From: Deltaproteobacteria bacterium
GTDB lineage: Bacteria > Desulfobacterota > DSM-4660 > Desulfatiglandales > HGW-15
Assembly (NCBI GenBank): GCA_020060805.1
Contig: JAGUZM010000487.1
Coordinates: 1-34,056, forward strand
Direction: 5' to 3'
DNA length: 34,056 nt
Shown here: positions 1-8,485 of the stretch, in pieces
How positions within the stretch are numbered: position 1 is the first letter of the stretch
Layout of the letters: every line of letters begins with the position of its first letter
Notes under the pieces: model-generated
What the model saw: the letters and a program-made list of their open reading frames with translations, nothing else
What the model was told of the DNA's origin: nothing
Database searches by the model: none
Program-made: the position numbers and the translations under genes

Positions 1-693
1 GGATGAGTCCCTCATCGGCAAAGCTGAAGTAGCTGTTCTGGCCGATTATGACATGATCGAGGATCTGGATCGTCAGGAGCTGGGCGGCCCATACAAGGTC
101 TCTTGTCAGCTTCCGATCCTCCTGGGAGGGGTTCGGGTCTCCTGATGGATGGTTGTGAACAAAAACGAGAGCCGCCGCTTTGTGCTCAAGGGCTTGGGCG
201 ATGATCTCTCTCGGATAAACGGCACTCCCCGTCAAAGTCCCCTGGAAGACATCCTGATCCGCGATGAGTTCGTTTTTGCGATTCAGGAAGAGCACCTTAA
301 AGACTTCTCTTTTCAGTTCGCGCATGGAATAGAAGAGGTAATCGAAAACCGCCTTGGATGAGCGAAAGAACTCCTTGTCTCTGGCCCGGTCCTTGAGGTA
401 GCGAGCGGCCGCCTGATGCACCAGATTCAGGTAAAGGGCATTCTTGGGCCCAATCCCCTGATCCGGGTCAACTGATCCACGGGGGCGGAAAGCACCCTGG
501 AAAGAGTCCCGAATTTGCTCAGCGCTTCCCTCGCCTGAGGCTTGACATCCTTTCGGGGTGTAGCCAAGGTGAGGAGGAACTCCACGACCTCCTCGTCGGA
601 GAACCTTTCAAGCCCCCCTTCCAGGAACTTGTCTCTGAGCCGTTGACGATGGCCTTCGCCCTTCTTCTGCCAGTACTCTTTATCCACGCTCAT
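1..693 (-). pseudogene. radC: RadC family JAB/MPN domain protein, truncated by the window edge; reading frame shifted near 450-459
   Basis: Minus-strand translation gives an N-terminal part MSVDKEYWQKKGEGHRQRLRDKFLEGG...LTRIRGLGP. In another frame it continues GPKNALYLNLVHQAAARYLKDRARDKEFFRSSKAVFDYLFYSMRELKREVFKVLFLNRKNELIADQDVFQGTLTGSAVYPREIIAQAL...FVHNHPSGDPNPSQ...DHVIIGQNSYFSFADEGLI. The HNHPSGDPNPS JAMM motif is intact. One base appears to be missing at AGGGGATTGGG. Confidence 0.85.
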
Positions 694-1043
694 AGGAGGC
701 GCTCCACTTGAAGGTCCGTGTAAACACCGAACGTCGAAAGGCTCTGGTTGTAGCACAACCGATGGGGCGTTGTTTCCGTTTGAACTCAACCCTTCGGCTA
801 CCCCGTGCTCTTGGCCGGGGCATGCTCAGGGTTGACCCGAAGCGTCTATTTTTACTTGAGTGTCGTCGAAGGGTCAACAAAAAGGCGGAGGAAGATGGGG
901 AATTCTCTTCTTGAAGCTTCATGTTTCGGTGGTGTATGTTGACATTCTAATGCCCTTATTTTTCATGCGGGAGCGGACGAGGGAAGCGGGTGCGGAATCG
1001 GTTTTTTTCAGGGCGCCTTGGAGTTTTTCCATAAAGAGGGCCG

Positions 1044-2762
1044 ATGATGACTCTCATTCGAATTCTTCCTGAAAAAATCGCCTCCCAGATCGCTGCGGGT
1101 GAAGTGATAGAAAGACCTGCCTCCATCGTCAAAGAACTGATGGACAATAGCATTGACTCAGGGGCTGAGAGCATTTTTGTAAAGATCGAAAAAGGGGGAA
1201 AACAGCTGATCAGGGTCATCGACACCGGCTGCGGCATGACAAAAGATGATCTCTTGCTGTGCCTGGAGCGGCACGCGACGAGCAAGATCAGCGACCTGAA
1301 GGACCTTTTTTCCATCGAGACTCTCGGGTTCAGGGGAGAAGCCCTCCCCAGTATATGCGCGGTTGCCGAGCTTGAGATCACATCACGCGTCACCGATCAG
1401 CTGATCGGGCACCGGCTGAAAGCCTGGGGCGGGCGATTGAAGTCCATCGATGAGGCGGGAGCGCCTGCGGGCACGACGGTTGAAGTGAGAAAGCTCTTTT
1501 TCAACACCCCTGTGAGGAAAAAATTCCTCCGTTCTGATAAAACAGAGACGGACCAGGTCGTGGATGTCTTCTCGAGGATAGCCCTTCCTTTTACCAACAT
1601 CCATTTTCGTCTGGACGCCGGAGAGAACACGATCCTGAACCTGGCTTCCTCAGAAAATGAAACCAATCGCCTCGCAGCGCTTTTCGGCCGTCATTTGGCT
1701 GCATCCCTGATCAAAACCGAAGAAAAGGGAGAGGGCTACACCATACGGGCCTATTTGAGCCCTCCCGAACAGAGCAGGATGAAGGGTGACCGGGTCCTCC
1801 TCTACGTGAATCAGAGAAACATCAGGGACCGGCTCCTCTTCCATGCGGTCATGGAAGGCTACGGTCAGCGCCTGATGAAGGGACGGTATCCTCAGACGGT
1901 GATCTTCATCGAGATGGACCCTTTCCTCGTGGATGTGAACGTTCATCCCACGAAGCAGGAAGTTCGCTTCCACCAACCTCACGTGATTCACCGAGCCTTG
2001 TCGGCGGTCGTGGATAGGGTTCTCAAGCCCTCCTTCCCGGTGGGCGATGAAAACATGGCCGCTCCCCGGTACGAGGCGCAGGGGCAGGCGTCGGTATTCA
2101 GCGATCATCGGATCATGTCAGAGCCTGCTCATGACTACCTGCGGGTGCCGCCATCTGAGATGGTTCTCAGGGAGGAGCCCGGTGCAGGAGAGATTCAAAT
2201 TCTCGGGCAGCTTCGAGATACCTACCTGATCTGCCGGGTGAAAGACGGCCTGCTGATGGTGGACCAGCATGCGGCGCACGAGAGGATCATTTATGAGACC
2301 CTGAAGAAGGCTTTTGGAGACGCCAAAATAGAACGGCAGGCGTTCTTGATACCGCCCAAGCTGGAGTTTTCCCTTAAGGAGGCCAGGCTCATCGATCGCA
2401 GACGGGATGAGCTTCTGATGCTGGGGCTGGAAATAGAGCCGTTTGGAGGAGGCACCATCATTCTTAGGTCGGTTCCATCGATTCTCGTCAAGGCCGATTG
2501 GGAACCTTTTTTTCGGGATCTTGTTCCTCTTTTGGAAGAAGAGTCGGAAGTCAAGAGTGAAAAGGCGATGGACAGGCTTCTGACGGTCATGGCGTGTCAC
2601 GGCGCGATCAGAGCGGGACAGCGGCTGTCCGGGCAGGAGATGGCGGCGCTCTTGAGACAGTTGGAAACAATGGATATGCCGACCCATTGCCCCCATGGAA
2701 GGCCCGTTTTCAAGAAGTTCAGCTTCTATGAGATCGAGAAGATGTTCAAAAGGGTGGTCTGA
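1044..2762 (+). CDS. mutL: DNA mismatch repair protein MutL
   Basis: IRILPEKIASQIAAGEVIERPASIVKELMDNSIDSGA, GFRGEALPSI, C-terminal endonuclease motif DQHAAHERIIYE, CPHGRP; followed by miaA (classic synteny). Confidence 0.97.
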   Translation: MMTLIRILPEKIASQIAAGEVIERPASIVKELMDNSIDSGAESIFVKIEKGGKQLIRVIDTGCGMTKDDLLLCLERHATSKISDLKDLFSIETLGFRGEALPSICAVAELEITSRVTDQLIGHRLKAWGGRLKSIDEAGAPAGTTVEVRKLFFNTPVRKKFLRSDKTETDQVVDVFSRIALPFTNIHFRLDAGENTILNLASSENETNRLAALFGRHLAASLIKTEEKGEGYTIRAYLSPPEQSRMKGDRVLLYVNQRNIRDRLLFHAVMEGYGQRLMKGRYPQTVIFIEMDPFLVDVNVHPTKQEVRFHQPHVIHRALSAVVDRVLKPSFPVGDENMAAPRYEAQGQASVFSDHRIMSEPAHDYLRVPPSEMVLREEPGAGEIQILGQLRDTYLICRVKDGLLMVDQHAAHERIIYETLKKAFGDAKIERQAFLIPPKLEFSLKEARLIDRRRDELLMLGLEIEPFGGGTIILRSVPSILVKADWEPFFRDLVPLLEEESEVKSEKAMDRLLTVMACHGAIRAGQRLSGQEMAALLRQLETMDMPTHCPHGRPVFKKFSFYEIEKMFKRVV

Positions 2763-2827
2763 TCCTTGGGCACCGAGAGCGTCCGGGGGAGGGGACTGGC
2801 GGCTGACCCACAAGGTACCCATATTCC

Positions 2828-3757
2828 GTGGATGAAGAAAAACAAAAGATCATGGTCATCACGGGGCCGACGGCTTCCGGGAAGAGCTCTCTAGCCGTCG
2901 AATTGGCACGCCGATTTGACGGTGAGATCGTGAACATTGATTCCATGCAGGTCTACCGGGGCATGGATATCGGAACGGCAAAGCTATCCCCGGAAGAGCG
3001 GAAGGGGATCCCGCACCATCTGATCGATGTGGTTGACCCGGATGAGCCGTTCAATGCCGCCATCTTCAGGTCCCTGGCCATCCCGATCCTGGAGGATATG
3101 ATTTCAAGGGGCAAAACAAGCTTTGTCGTCGGAGGAACGGGTCTTTATATCAAGGCGCTCCTGGGCGGCCTTCTCCCATGCCCTCCAGCGAGCGAATCGC
3201 TCCGTGAGGATTTACGGCAGCAGCTGGAGCGGCATGGTCCCGAGTTCCTCCACAGGGAGTTGGAAAGGCTGGATCCTGAGACCGCCCGCAGGATCCATCC
3301 CCATGACCGCACGAGGATCATGCGCTCCCTTGAGATCATGATGCTCAGGAAGGAGCCCCTTTCAAAGTCGGTGCAGAAGCACGGCTTTCGAGAGAGGCCT
3401 TTTCGAGCGATGAAAATTTGTTTGCAAACCGACCGGGAGGACCTTTATCATCGGATCAACGAGCGAAGCCAAGGGATGATGGAAAAAGGTCTGATTGAGG
3501 AAACCCGGTCTTTGTTGGACAGAGGGTATTCGCCTGACCTGAAGGCCATGAAATCCCTTGGCTACAGGCATGCCGTTGGGTATCTTATGGGAAAGTGGAG
3601 CAAGGATGAGACCCTAGGTCGGCTTCAAAGGGACACCCGGAGATACGCAAAGCGGCAGATCACCTGGTTCAGAGCGGACAAAGAGATGATCTGGTGTGAG
3701 CCAGGGGAAGAGGAAGAGATTGCCCTCATGGTTGCCCGATTTCTTCGGCCATCTTAG
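2828..3757 (+). CDS. miaA: tRNA dimethylallyltransferase MiaA
   Basis: MVITGPTASGKSSLAVELARRFDGEIVNIDSMQVYRGMDIGTAK; KRQITWFR near the C-terminus. Confidence 0.97.
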   Translation: MDEEKQKIMVITGPTASGKSSLAVELARRFDGEIVNIDSMQVYRGMDIGTAKLSPEERKGIPHHLIDVVDPDEPFNAAIFRSLAIPILEDMISRGKTSFVVGGTGLYIKALLGGLLPCPPASESLREDLRQQLERHGPEFLHRELERLDPETARRIHPHDRTRIMRSLEIMMLRKEPLSKSVQKHGFRERPFRAMKICLQTDREDLYHRINERSQGMMEKGLIEETRSLLDRGYSPDLKAMKSLGYRHAVGYLMGKWSKDETLGRLQRDTRRYAKRQITWFRADKEMIWCEPGEEEEIALMVARFLRPS

Positions 3758-3774
3758 GGGCAGAGGCAGGTTTC

Positions 3775-4605
3775 ATGAGAAAGATCTTTCTGTTATCACT
3801 TATCCTTGTTGAATTCATCCTCGTCTCATCGGGTTCCGTCTACGGGAGAAACTATGTTCAATATTCAGGGAAGGGAAAGATAGACTGGTCCAACGGCATT
3901 GTTGAGGCGATCGGGATGGCTTATCCCCCGGCAAACCCCTTTAGCCCTTCCCAGGCAAGAGCCCTGACGAAAAGTGAAGCAGAGACCCAGGCGAGACGCC
4001 ACCTCTTTGATATCATCGGCGGAATAAACGTTGATTCCAAGTCCACGGTAAAAAATCACTCAGAGGACAAGAGCTTCCCCTTTCCTGAGATCCACGGCCT
4101 GATCAGGAGAGCGAATGTGGTGGACACGGCCTATTTGGATAACGGCAGCGTGAAGGTGATCGTATCGATGAGTTTGACGGGGCCTTTTGCCCGGCTGTTG
4201 CTGCCGAAAAATATCCTGACCATCGACACGGTACGACAACCCCAGGAGGGGAACAGGAAGGAAGGTGGGTACACAGGCCTGGTCGTGGATTGCCGCGGGC
4301 TCCCCTTGAAGCCGGCGATGGTGCCGGTGATTCTTGACGAGGACGGTCACGCGATCTATGGATCCGCCTACGTGAGCAGGGAGCATGCCGTCCGGATCGG
4401 GGTGGCTGCCTATGCCCGTGATCTGGCCTCAGCCCTGAAGCACCCCCGTGTCGGCCCCAAAGCGCTGATTATCAAAGGGATCAAGGTAGCGAAAACGAGA
4501 GAATCAGACGTGGTCATCAGCAATGCGGACGCCGCCAAAGTGAAAGGGACTCCGACAAACCTGAACCTCCTTCGAGAGTGCAAAGTCATCATTGTTTTAG
4601 ATTAG
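3775..4605 (+). CDS. Secreted LPP20/FlgO-like protein
   Basis: N-terminal signal peptide-like segment; central KSEAETQARRHLFDIIGGINVDSKSTV resembles LPP20 lipoprotein-family repeats. Confidence 0.6.
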   Translation: MRKIFLLSLILVEFILVSSGSVYGRNYVQYSGKGKIDWSNGIVEAIGMAYPPANPFSPSQARALTKSEAETQARRHLFDIIGGINVDSKSTVKNHSEDKSFPFPEIHGLIRRANVVDTAYLDNGSVKVIVSMSLTGPFARLLLPKNILTIDTVRQPQEGNRKEGGYTGLVVDCRGLPLKPAMVPVILDEDGHAIYGSAYVSREHAVRIGVAAYARDLASALKHPRVGPKALIIKGIKVAKTRESDVVISNADAAKVKGTPTNLNLLRECKVIIVLD

Positions 4606-4694
4606 AAAAGAATTCTGCTTCGCAGGCTTGCATTGGAAACCTGCGGGATGTCCTGATGGCCGTGCTGGAGGATTGAAGCCAAGGCTGGGAGGCA

Positions 4695-5897
4695 ATGGGT
4701 ATGAAGAAGTCTTGCCCCGGATTGAGATTAGGGGTGATCGTCGCCCTATCGTTGGTATGGATGTCGTGGGCCGGCTGCGGGCCACGAGTCGTCGGATATC
4801 CTGAGAGTGTAATCGATACCACGGAGCACCATGTTTACAACGGGTTCATGTTCATCAAGATGGAGAGGGTTGACGACGCGCAGAGGGAATTTGAAAGGGC
4901 CCTGAGCCTTACGCCCAAAAGCCCGGCCGCCAACCGGGGGATGGGAATCGTGTACGGCACCAAAAAGGATTTCCGTTCAGCCTTCCACTATACGGACTGG
5001 GCTGTGAAATATGCTGAAACAAAGCATGAAAAAGCCATGGCCTACGCCGCGATGATGAGCCTTCACACCCTGCAGAGGGGGGAAGGGTGGATGGGCAAAG
5101 TGGAAGAGGCCTACCGCCAGGCTATCACAGCGTCGAACGAATTGCCGGATCCTTACTTTCAGCTGGGGATAGCCTACAAGCAGGCATACCGTCTGGGGGA
5201 GTCCAAACTCGCTTTCGAGAAAGTCACGGAGATGAGCAGATCTCTGGTCTTTGAGGCTCAAGAACAGCTGAAAGCCATCCAGAAACTGGAGAAGGCCATG
5301 CCCGGGTCAGTCATCGGGAAAGGGATTGCTCTTCTGGATCGCATCACGAGGGCAGATACGGCTGCCCTGCTCATCGGGGAGACTCGGATAATCGAAATCC
5401 TAAGGGCGGTGGAGGCGCGCAGGACCGGGCGCCCCTCTCCGAGTGAGGACAAAGCCGCTTCATTGCCCCCGGATGTGGTGAATCATCCGATGAAGGATGC
5501 CATATCCGGCGTTGTTGAAATGAACATTCAGGGCTTGAAGACGTTCAACGACGGGACTTTCAGGCCTGACGACTACTTGAGACGGGCGGACTTAGCCATG
5601 GTGGTGGCCGATGTTGTCACTCGCGGTGATGGCGCCTCTCTGGGTCAAAAAACGCAGGGGGCGGCTTCGCCGTTCAGGGACGTGAGGGCTGACGCACCGT
5701 ACTTCCACGCCGTCATTGTGGCTTCTGTCCGGGCGAGGCTGATGGAGGGAGAGGGTGGCATTTTCAACCCCATGGGAACGCTTTCGGGCGTGGATGCGCT
5801 CCTGATCCTGAGGAGCGCGGAAGAAAGAGCCAAGAGCCCCTCACAGCGCTCCGAAGACAGGGCTCCGGCAACCGTTGGCAGCGGAGCAAGAGGATGA
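4695..5897 (+). CDS. Lipoprotein with N-terminal TPR repeats and C-terminal SLH-like module
   Basis: Lipobox-like SWAGC; TPR-like helices (AQREFERALSLTPKSPAANRGMGIVYGTKKDFRSAF); SLH-like GLKTFNDGTFRPDDYLRRADLAMVVADVV. Confidence 0.7.
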   Translation: MGMKKSCPGLRLGVIVALSLVWMSWAGCGPRVVGYPESVIDTTEHHVYNGFMFIKMERVDDAQREFERALSLTPKSPAANRGMGIVYGTKKDFRSAFHYTDWAVKYAETKHEKAMAYAAMMSLHTLQRGEGWMGKVEEAYRQAITASNELPDPYFQLGIAYKQAYRLGESKLAFEKVTEMSRSLVFEAQEQLKAIQKLEKAMPGSVIGKGIALLDRITRADTAALLIGETRIIEILRAVEARRTGRPSPSEDKAASLPPDVVNHPMKDAISGVVEMNIQGLKTFNDGTFRPDDYLRRADLAMVVADVVTRGDGASLGQKTQGAASPFRDVRADAPYFHAVIVASVRARLMEGEGGIFNPMGTLSGVDALLILRSAEERAKSPSQRSEDRAPATVGSGARG

Positions 5898-5901
5898 TGC
5901 C

Positions 5902-6468
5902 ATGACCATTCCCAATATCGTCACGGCCGCCCGAATTATCATGGCGCCGATCTTTATCATCTTTCTGATCAACGACCAGCTCACCTCCGCCCTGATTGTG
6001 TTTTTGGTGTGCGTTGCCAGCGATGGGGTGGACGGAATGATCGCGAGGCTTTTCAACCAGAAGAGCAAGCTCGGAAGCTACCTGGACCCACTCGCCGATA
6101 AGTTGTTGTTGGTGACGGCGTTCGTTGTCCTCGCTGTCAGGGAGTATCTGCCGGCCTGGTTGACGGTGATGGTCATCAGCAGGGACGTTCTGATTCTGTT
6201 GGGCGTCCTTGTCCTCATTCTGAATGGGTTCAACGTCAATATCAAGCCTACGGTACTGAGTAAGCTGAACACCTGTTTTCAGTTTACGACCGTGATAGCC
6301 GTACTCTCAAAAGCTTTTCTCCCGTTTCCCGGGGCATTCTATTCCGTCCTGTTCTACACCACTGCGATTCTGACGGTCAGTTCCGGGTTGGACTACATGC
6401 GCTACGGTTTCAGGATCGTGGGAGAGGGATCAACCAACAGCAAGGAGAAAAGCCAAAAGTCAGGGTGA
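5902..6468 (+). CDS. CDP-alcohol phosphatidyltransferase family protein (PgsA-like)
   Basis: MTIPNIVTAARIIMAPIF start; SDGVDGMIARLFNQKSKLGSYLDPLADKLLL matches the DGx2ARx8Gx3Dx3D motif region. Confidence 0.9.
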   Translation: MTIPNIVTAARIIMAPIFIIFLINDQLTSALIVFLVCVASDGVDGMIARLFNQKSKLGSYLDPLADKLLLVTAFVVLAVREYLPAWLTVMVISRDVLILLGVLVLILNGFNVNIKPTVLSKLNTCFQFTTVIAVLSKAFLPFPGAFYSVLFYTTAILTVSSGLDYMRYGFRIVGEGSTNSKEKSQKSG

Positions 6469-6481
6469 AGGCCAATTCGGC

Positions 6482-6510
6482 TTGACATGAAAGCCCTGAA
6501 CTGTTAATGG
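6482..6510 (+). promoter_or_regulatory. Putative sigma-70 promoter upstream of tRNA-Val
   Basis: TTGACA at 6482-6487; TTAATG/TAATGG about 16-17 nt downstream; tRNA begins at 6528. Confidence 0.45.
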
Positions 6511-6527
6511 AGTATGAACGTTTTTTT

Positions 6528-6602
6528 AGGCACGTAGCTCAGGGGGAGAGCACTACCCTGACACGGTAGGGGTCAAGAGTTCAAATCTCTTCGTGCCTAC
6601 CA
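6528..6602 (+). tRNA. tRNA-Val (anticodon GAC), CCA encoded
   Basis: Acceptor AGGCACG/CGTGCCT; D stem GCTC/GAGC; anticodon stem CTACC/GGTAG with loop CTGACAC; T arm AAGAG-TTCAAAT-CTCTT; 3' ACCA. Confidence 0.95.
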
Positions 6603-6619
6603 GATGGGATGGGAGGGTT

Positions 6620-6643
6620 CTGAAAAGGAAAGCCCCTTTTCAG
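6620..6643. terminator. 9-bp perfect hairpin just 3' of tRNA-Val
   Basis: CTGAAAAGG-AAAGCC-CCTTTTCAG; no U-tract, so function is uncertain. Confidence 0.4.
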
Positions 6644-6684
6644 GGCCTAAGAAGCTCCGGTTCTACCAGGGCTTTCACTAGAGA

Positions 6685-6724
6685 CAGCCGGGAACCTGTG
6701 GTGTGAACCCAAGGTTCCCGGCTG
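6685..6724. terminator. 13-bp perfect hairpin between convergent tRNA-Val and lipoprotein gene
   Basis: CAGCCGGGAACCT ... AGGTTCCCGGCTG, 14-nt loop; no U-tract. Confidence 0.5.
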
Positions 6725-6810
6725 ATCGATGCAATAGGGAAAAAAGAAAAAACCTGCAATAACTCTTCAGGGCCCCGGTTTCAATGCTGCGGGATGGCCG
6801 AGGCCGGTGT

Positions 6811-7341
6811 CTAGGCACCCTTGATGACGAGGGTCTTCACCATCTTCTCGAAGGTCCTGATATCTTCCTCAGTGTATTTGCTCACGTCAGCGTTGTAACG
6901 GATACCATAAAACCACTCTCCCAGAAGAAATCCGTAGAGCATGGTCTTGAACCTGTAACCGTCCTTGACCCGATAAGTGAAGACCGCCTTGAATCCATCG
7001 TAATTGTTGATCTTGGCGGGACTTGTTTCAAGAATCCGTAGGTCGAGAACACCGGGGTCTGAGGCGATTTCGAGCAAGAACAAATCAGAGACTTCCCGCG
7101 GCGTCATTCGAGACGAAAGGGTCTTTCTTGCGTTGGGGAACTCCTGGCTCACATGGCGCTGCTGAATGAAAATGTATTGGTCAAACGGGCCCTCTTTGGA
7201 GTACATGGAGCAATCAGAGACGTTTAACTTGGTCCAGTGCTCCGGGGCCTGAACGACAAAATTATCGGGCGTTTTGTTGGGGCCTGCCGTGACACAGGCA
7301 GCCAGGAAGACGAGCAGAAATACCCACAAGAACCTTTTCAT
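6811..7341 (-). CDS. Uncharacterised lipoprotein
   Basis: MKRFLWVFLLVFLAACVTAG lipobox (LAAC); AGGAGG upstream of ATG at 7341. Confidence 0.75.
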   Translation of the reverse strand: MKRFLWVFLLVFLAACVTAGPNKTPDNFVVQAPEHWTKLNVSDCSMYSKEGPFDQYIFIQQRHVSQEFPNARKTLSSRMTPREVSDLFLLEIASDPGVLDLRILETSPAKINNYDGFKAVFTYRVKDGYRFKTMLYGFLLGEWFYGIRYNADVSKYTEEDIRTFEKMVKTLVIKGA

Positions 7342-7651
7342 ACACCTACCTCCTGTATTCAATGATGCAAGCGGTCTCTGCATAGATTGCTTCTGCCAGA
7401 GGCGGTGCAAGAATCATGCTAGCCCCAACGTATTCAATAAGTGAAAAGATATCAAGTTTTTATCATGCTCTTGGGGATACCCCTGAAAAGGATGTATACG
7501 GAAGTATCCGCTTTCTGTCAAGAATAAGCTCAAAAACGGCAGATTATGTGGGAACGTCGTAGACAAATATCGAAAAGGAAAGTCGAAGATCGCAACAAAA
7601 TGTTACGGTTCACTCCACCGAGGAAAATGATGGATTCCCTTACGTTTTGGC

Positions 7652-7679
7652 TTGACATCCTTGGGAAAATTTCTACATT
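7652..7679 (+). promoter_or_regulatory. Putative sigma-70 promoter of the small lipoprotein gene
   Basis: TTGACA (7652-7657), 16-nt spacer, TACATT (7674-7679). Confidence 0.45.
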
Positions 7680-7804
7680 ATGTCAAGTAAAGCGCCGCGG
7701 GTGCTCTTTTTTTTCTGGCCCGGGGCAAGAGATACGGTTCGGGGTAAGGTTGGTTGTGCGGAGGCTTTGATTCGTAATATTTTTTGTGATAGAAGGAGGG
7801 TGTC

Positions 7805-8026
7805 ATGAAGAAGTTAGTGATGTTGGTTGCTTTGGCTGCGTTCCTTTTCGGCTGTGGTGCATCGGCCACTCAGTCCGAATTCTGGAAGCATGATACGATG
7901 TACAGGACGAATGACCATATGATGTTCAGCTGGTCCGGGTACTCCAGCCCCACCAGAGACCATCAGAAGAAATCTATGGACCAGGGCTGGTGGGGAATTG
8001 AGATTCCTTACATCCCGGCAAGGTAG
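7805..8026 (+). CDS. Small (73 aa) lipoprotein of unknown function
   Basis: MKKLVMLVALAAFLFGCGASA lipobox; GAAGGAGGGTGTC ribosome-binding site; followed by a terminator. Confidence 0.8.
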   Translation: MKKLVMLVALAAFLFGCGASATQSEFWKHDTMYRTNDHMMFSWSGYSSPTRDHQKKSMDQGWWGIEIPYIPAR

Positions 8027-8090
8027 ACGAGGTTTCTTCGCTTACGAGGTTCAACCGGCCAGGTATCTTTCACAAGGATTTGCGCATCTG

Positions 8091-8126
8091 TAGGGGGTGC
8101 TCAGGGAGCACCCCCTAATTTTTTCA
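8091..8126 (+). terminator. Rho-independent terminator
   Basis: TAGGGGGTGCTC-AGG-GAGCACCCCCTAATTTTTT: long GC-rich stem followed by a T run. Confidence 0.9.
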
Positions 8127-8191
8127 GGGTTTCACTGGCCGGGGCATCGCCGCAAGGGGAAGTGAAAGAGACCGTTATTCCCCTCCTTATG

Positions 8192-8257
8192 GCCAGTTTT
8201 GAGATTTTTGTTGACTTTGAAACAAAAATAAAGAATAAAAAGGCACTCATAACTGGC
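8192..8257. repeat. Nested inverted repeat in the thrS leader
   Basis: GCCAGTTTTGAG (8192-8203) vs CTCATAACTGGC (8246-8257), 11/12 complementary; inner ATTTTTGTT (8204-8212) vs AACAAAAAT (8221-8229), perfect. Confidence 0.6.
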
Positions 8258-8485
8258 TGTTACCACAAGAATTAAATCCAATATGGGGTTCCAGGGATTC
8301 CTGTGATGGACTAAAAGGACCTAAAAGGCCTGTTCAGGGTGTCAAGTTTGCTGGGTGTCTCAGAATCGAAGACAGGGTGTCGGTGAGCGAAACAGGTTCG
8401 TAACATTGAACTTAAGATTGCATTGAGGCATCTGAGGTGGTTTAGCTTAGGCTTTGGATGCCTTGTTTGTTTTGGAACTGAAGAT

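Noticed and set aside
441-462. Programmed -1 frameshift in radC
   Set aside because: No in-frame slippery heptamer and no reason for RadC to use one; mutation or sequencing error is simpler.
6528-6602. tRNA gene as an integration site for an island
   Set aside because: No integrase, no direct repeat of the tRNA 3' end and no foreign gene block nearby.
8130-8480. T-box riboswitch upstream of thrS
   Set aside because: The conserved T-box sequence and specifier-loop context were not seen.
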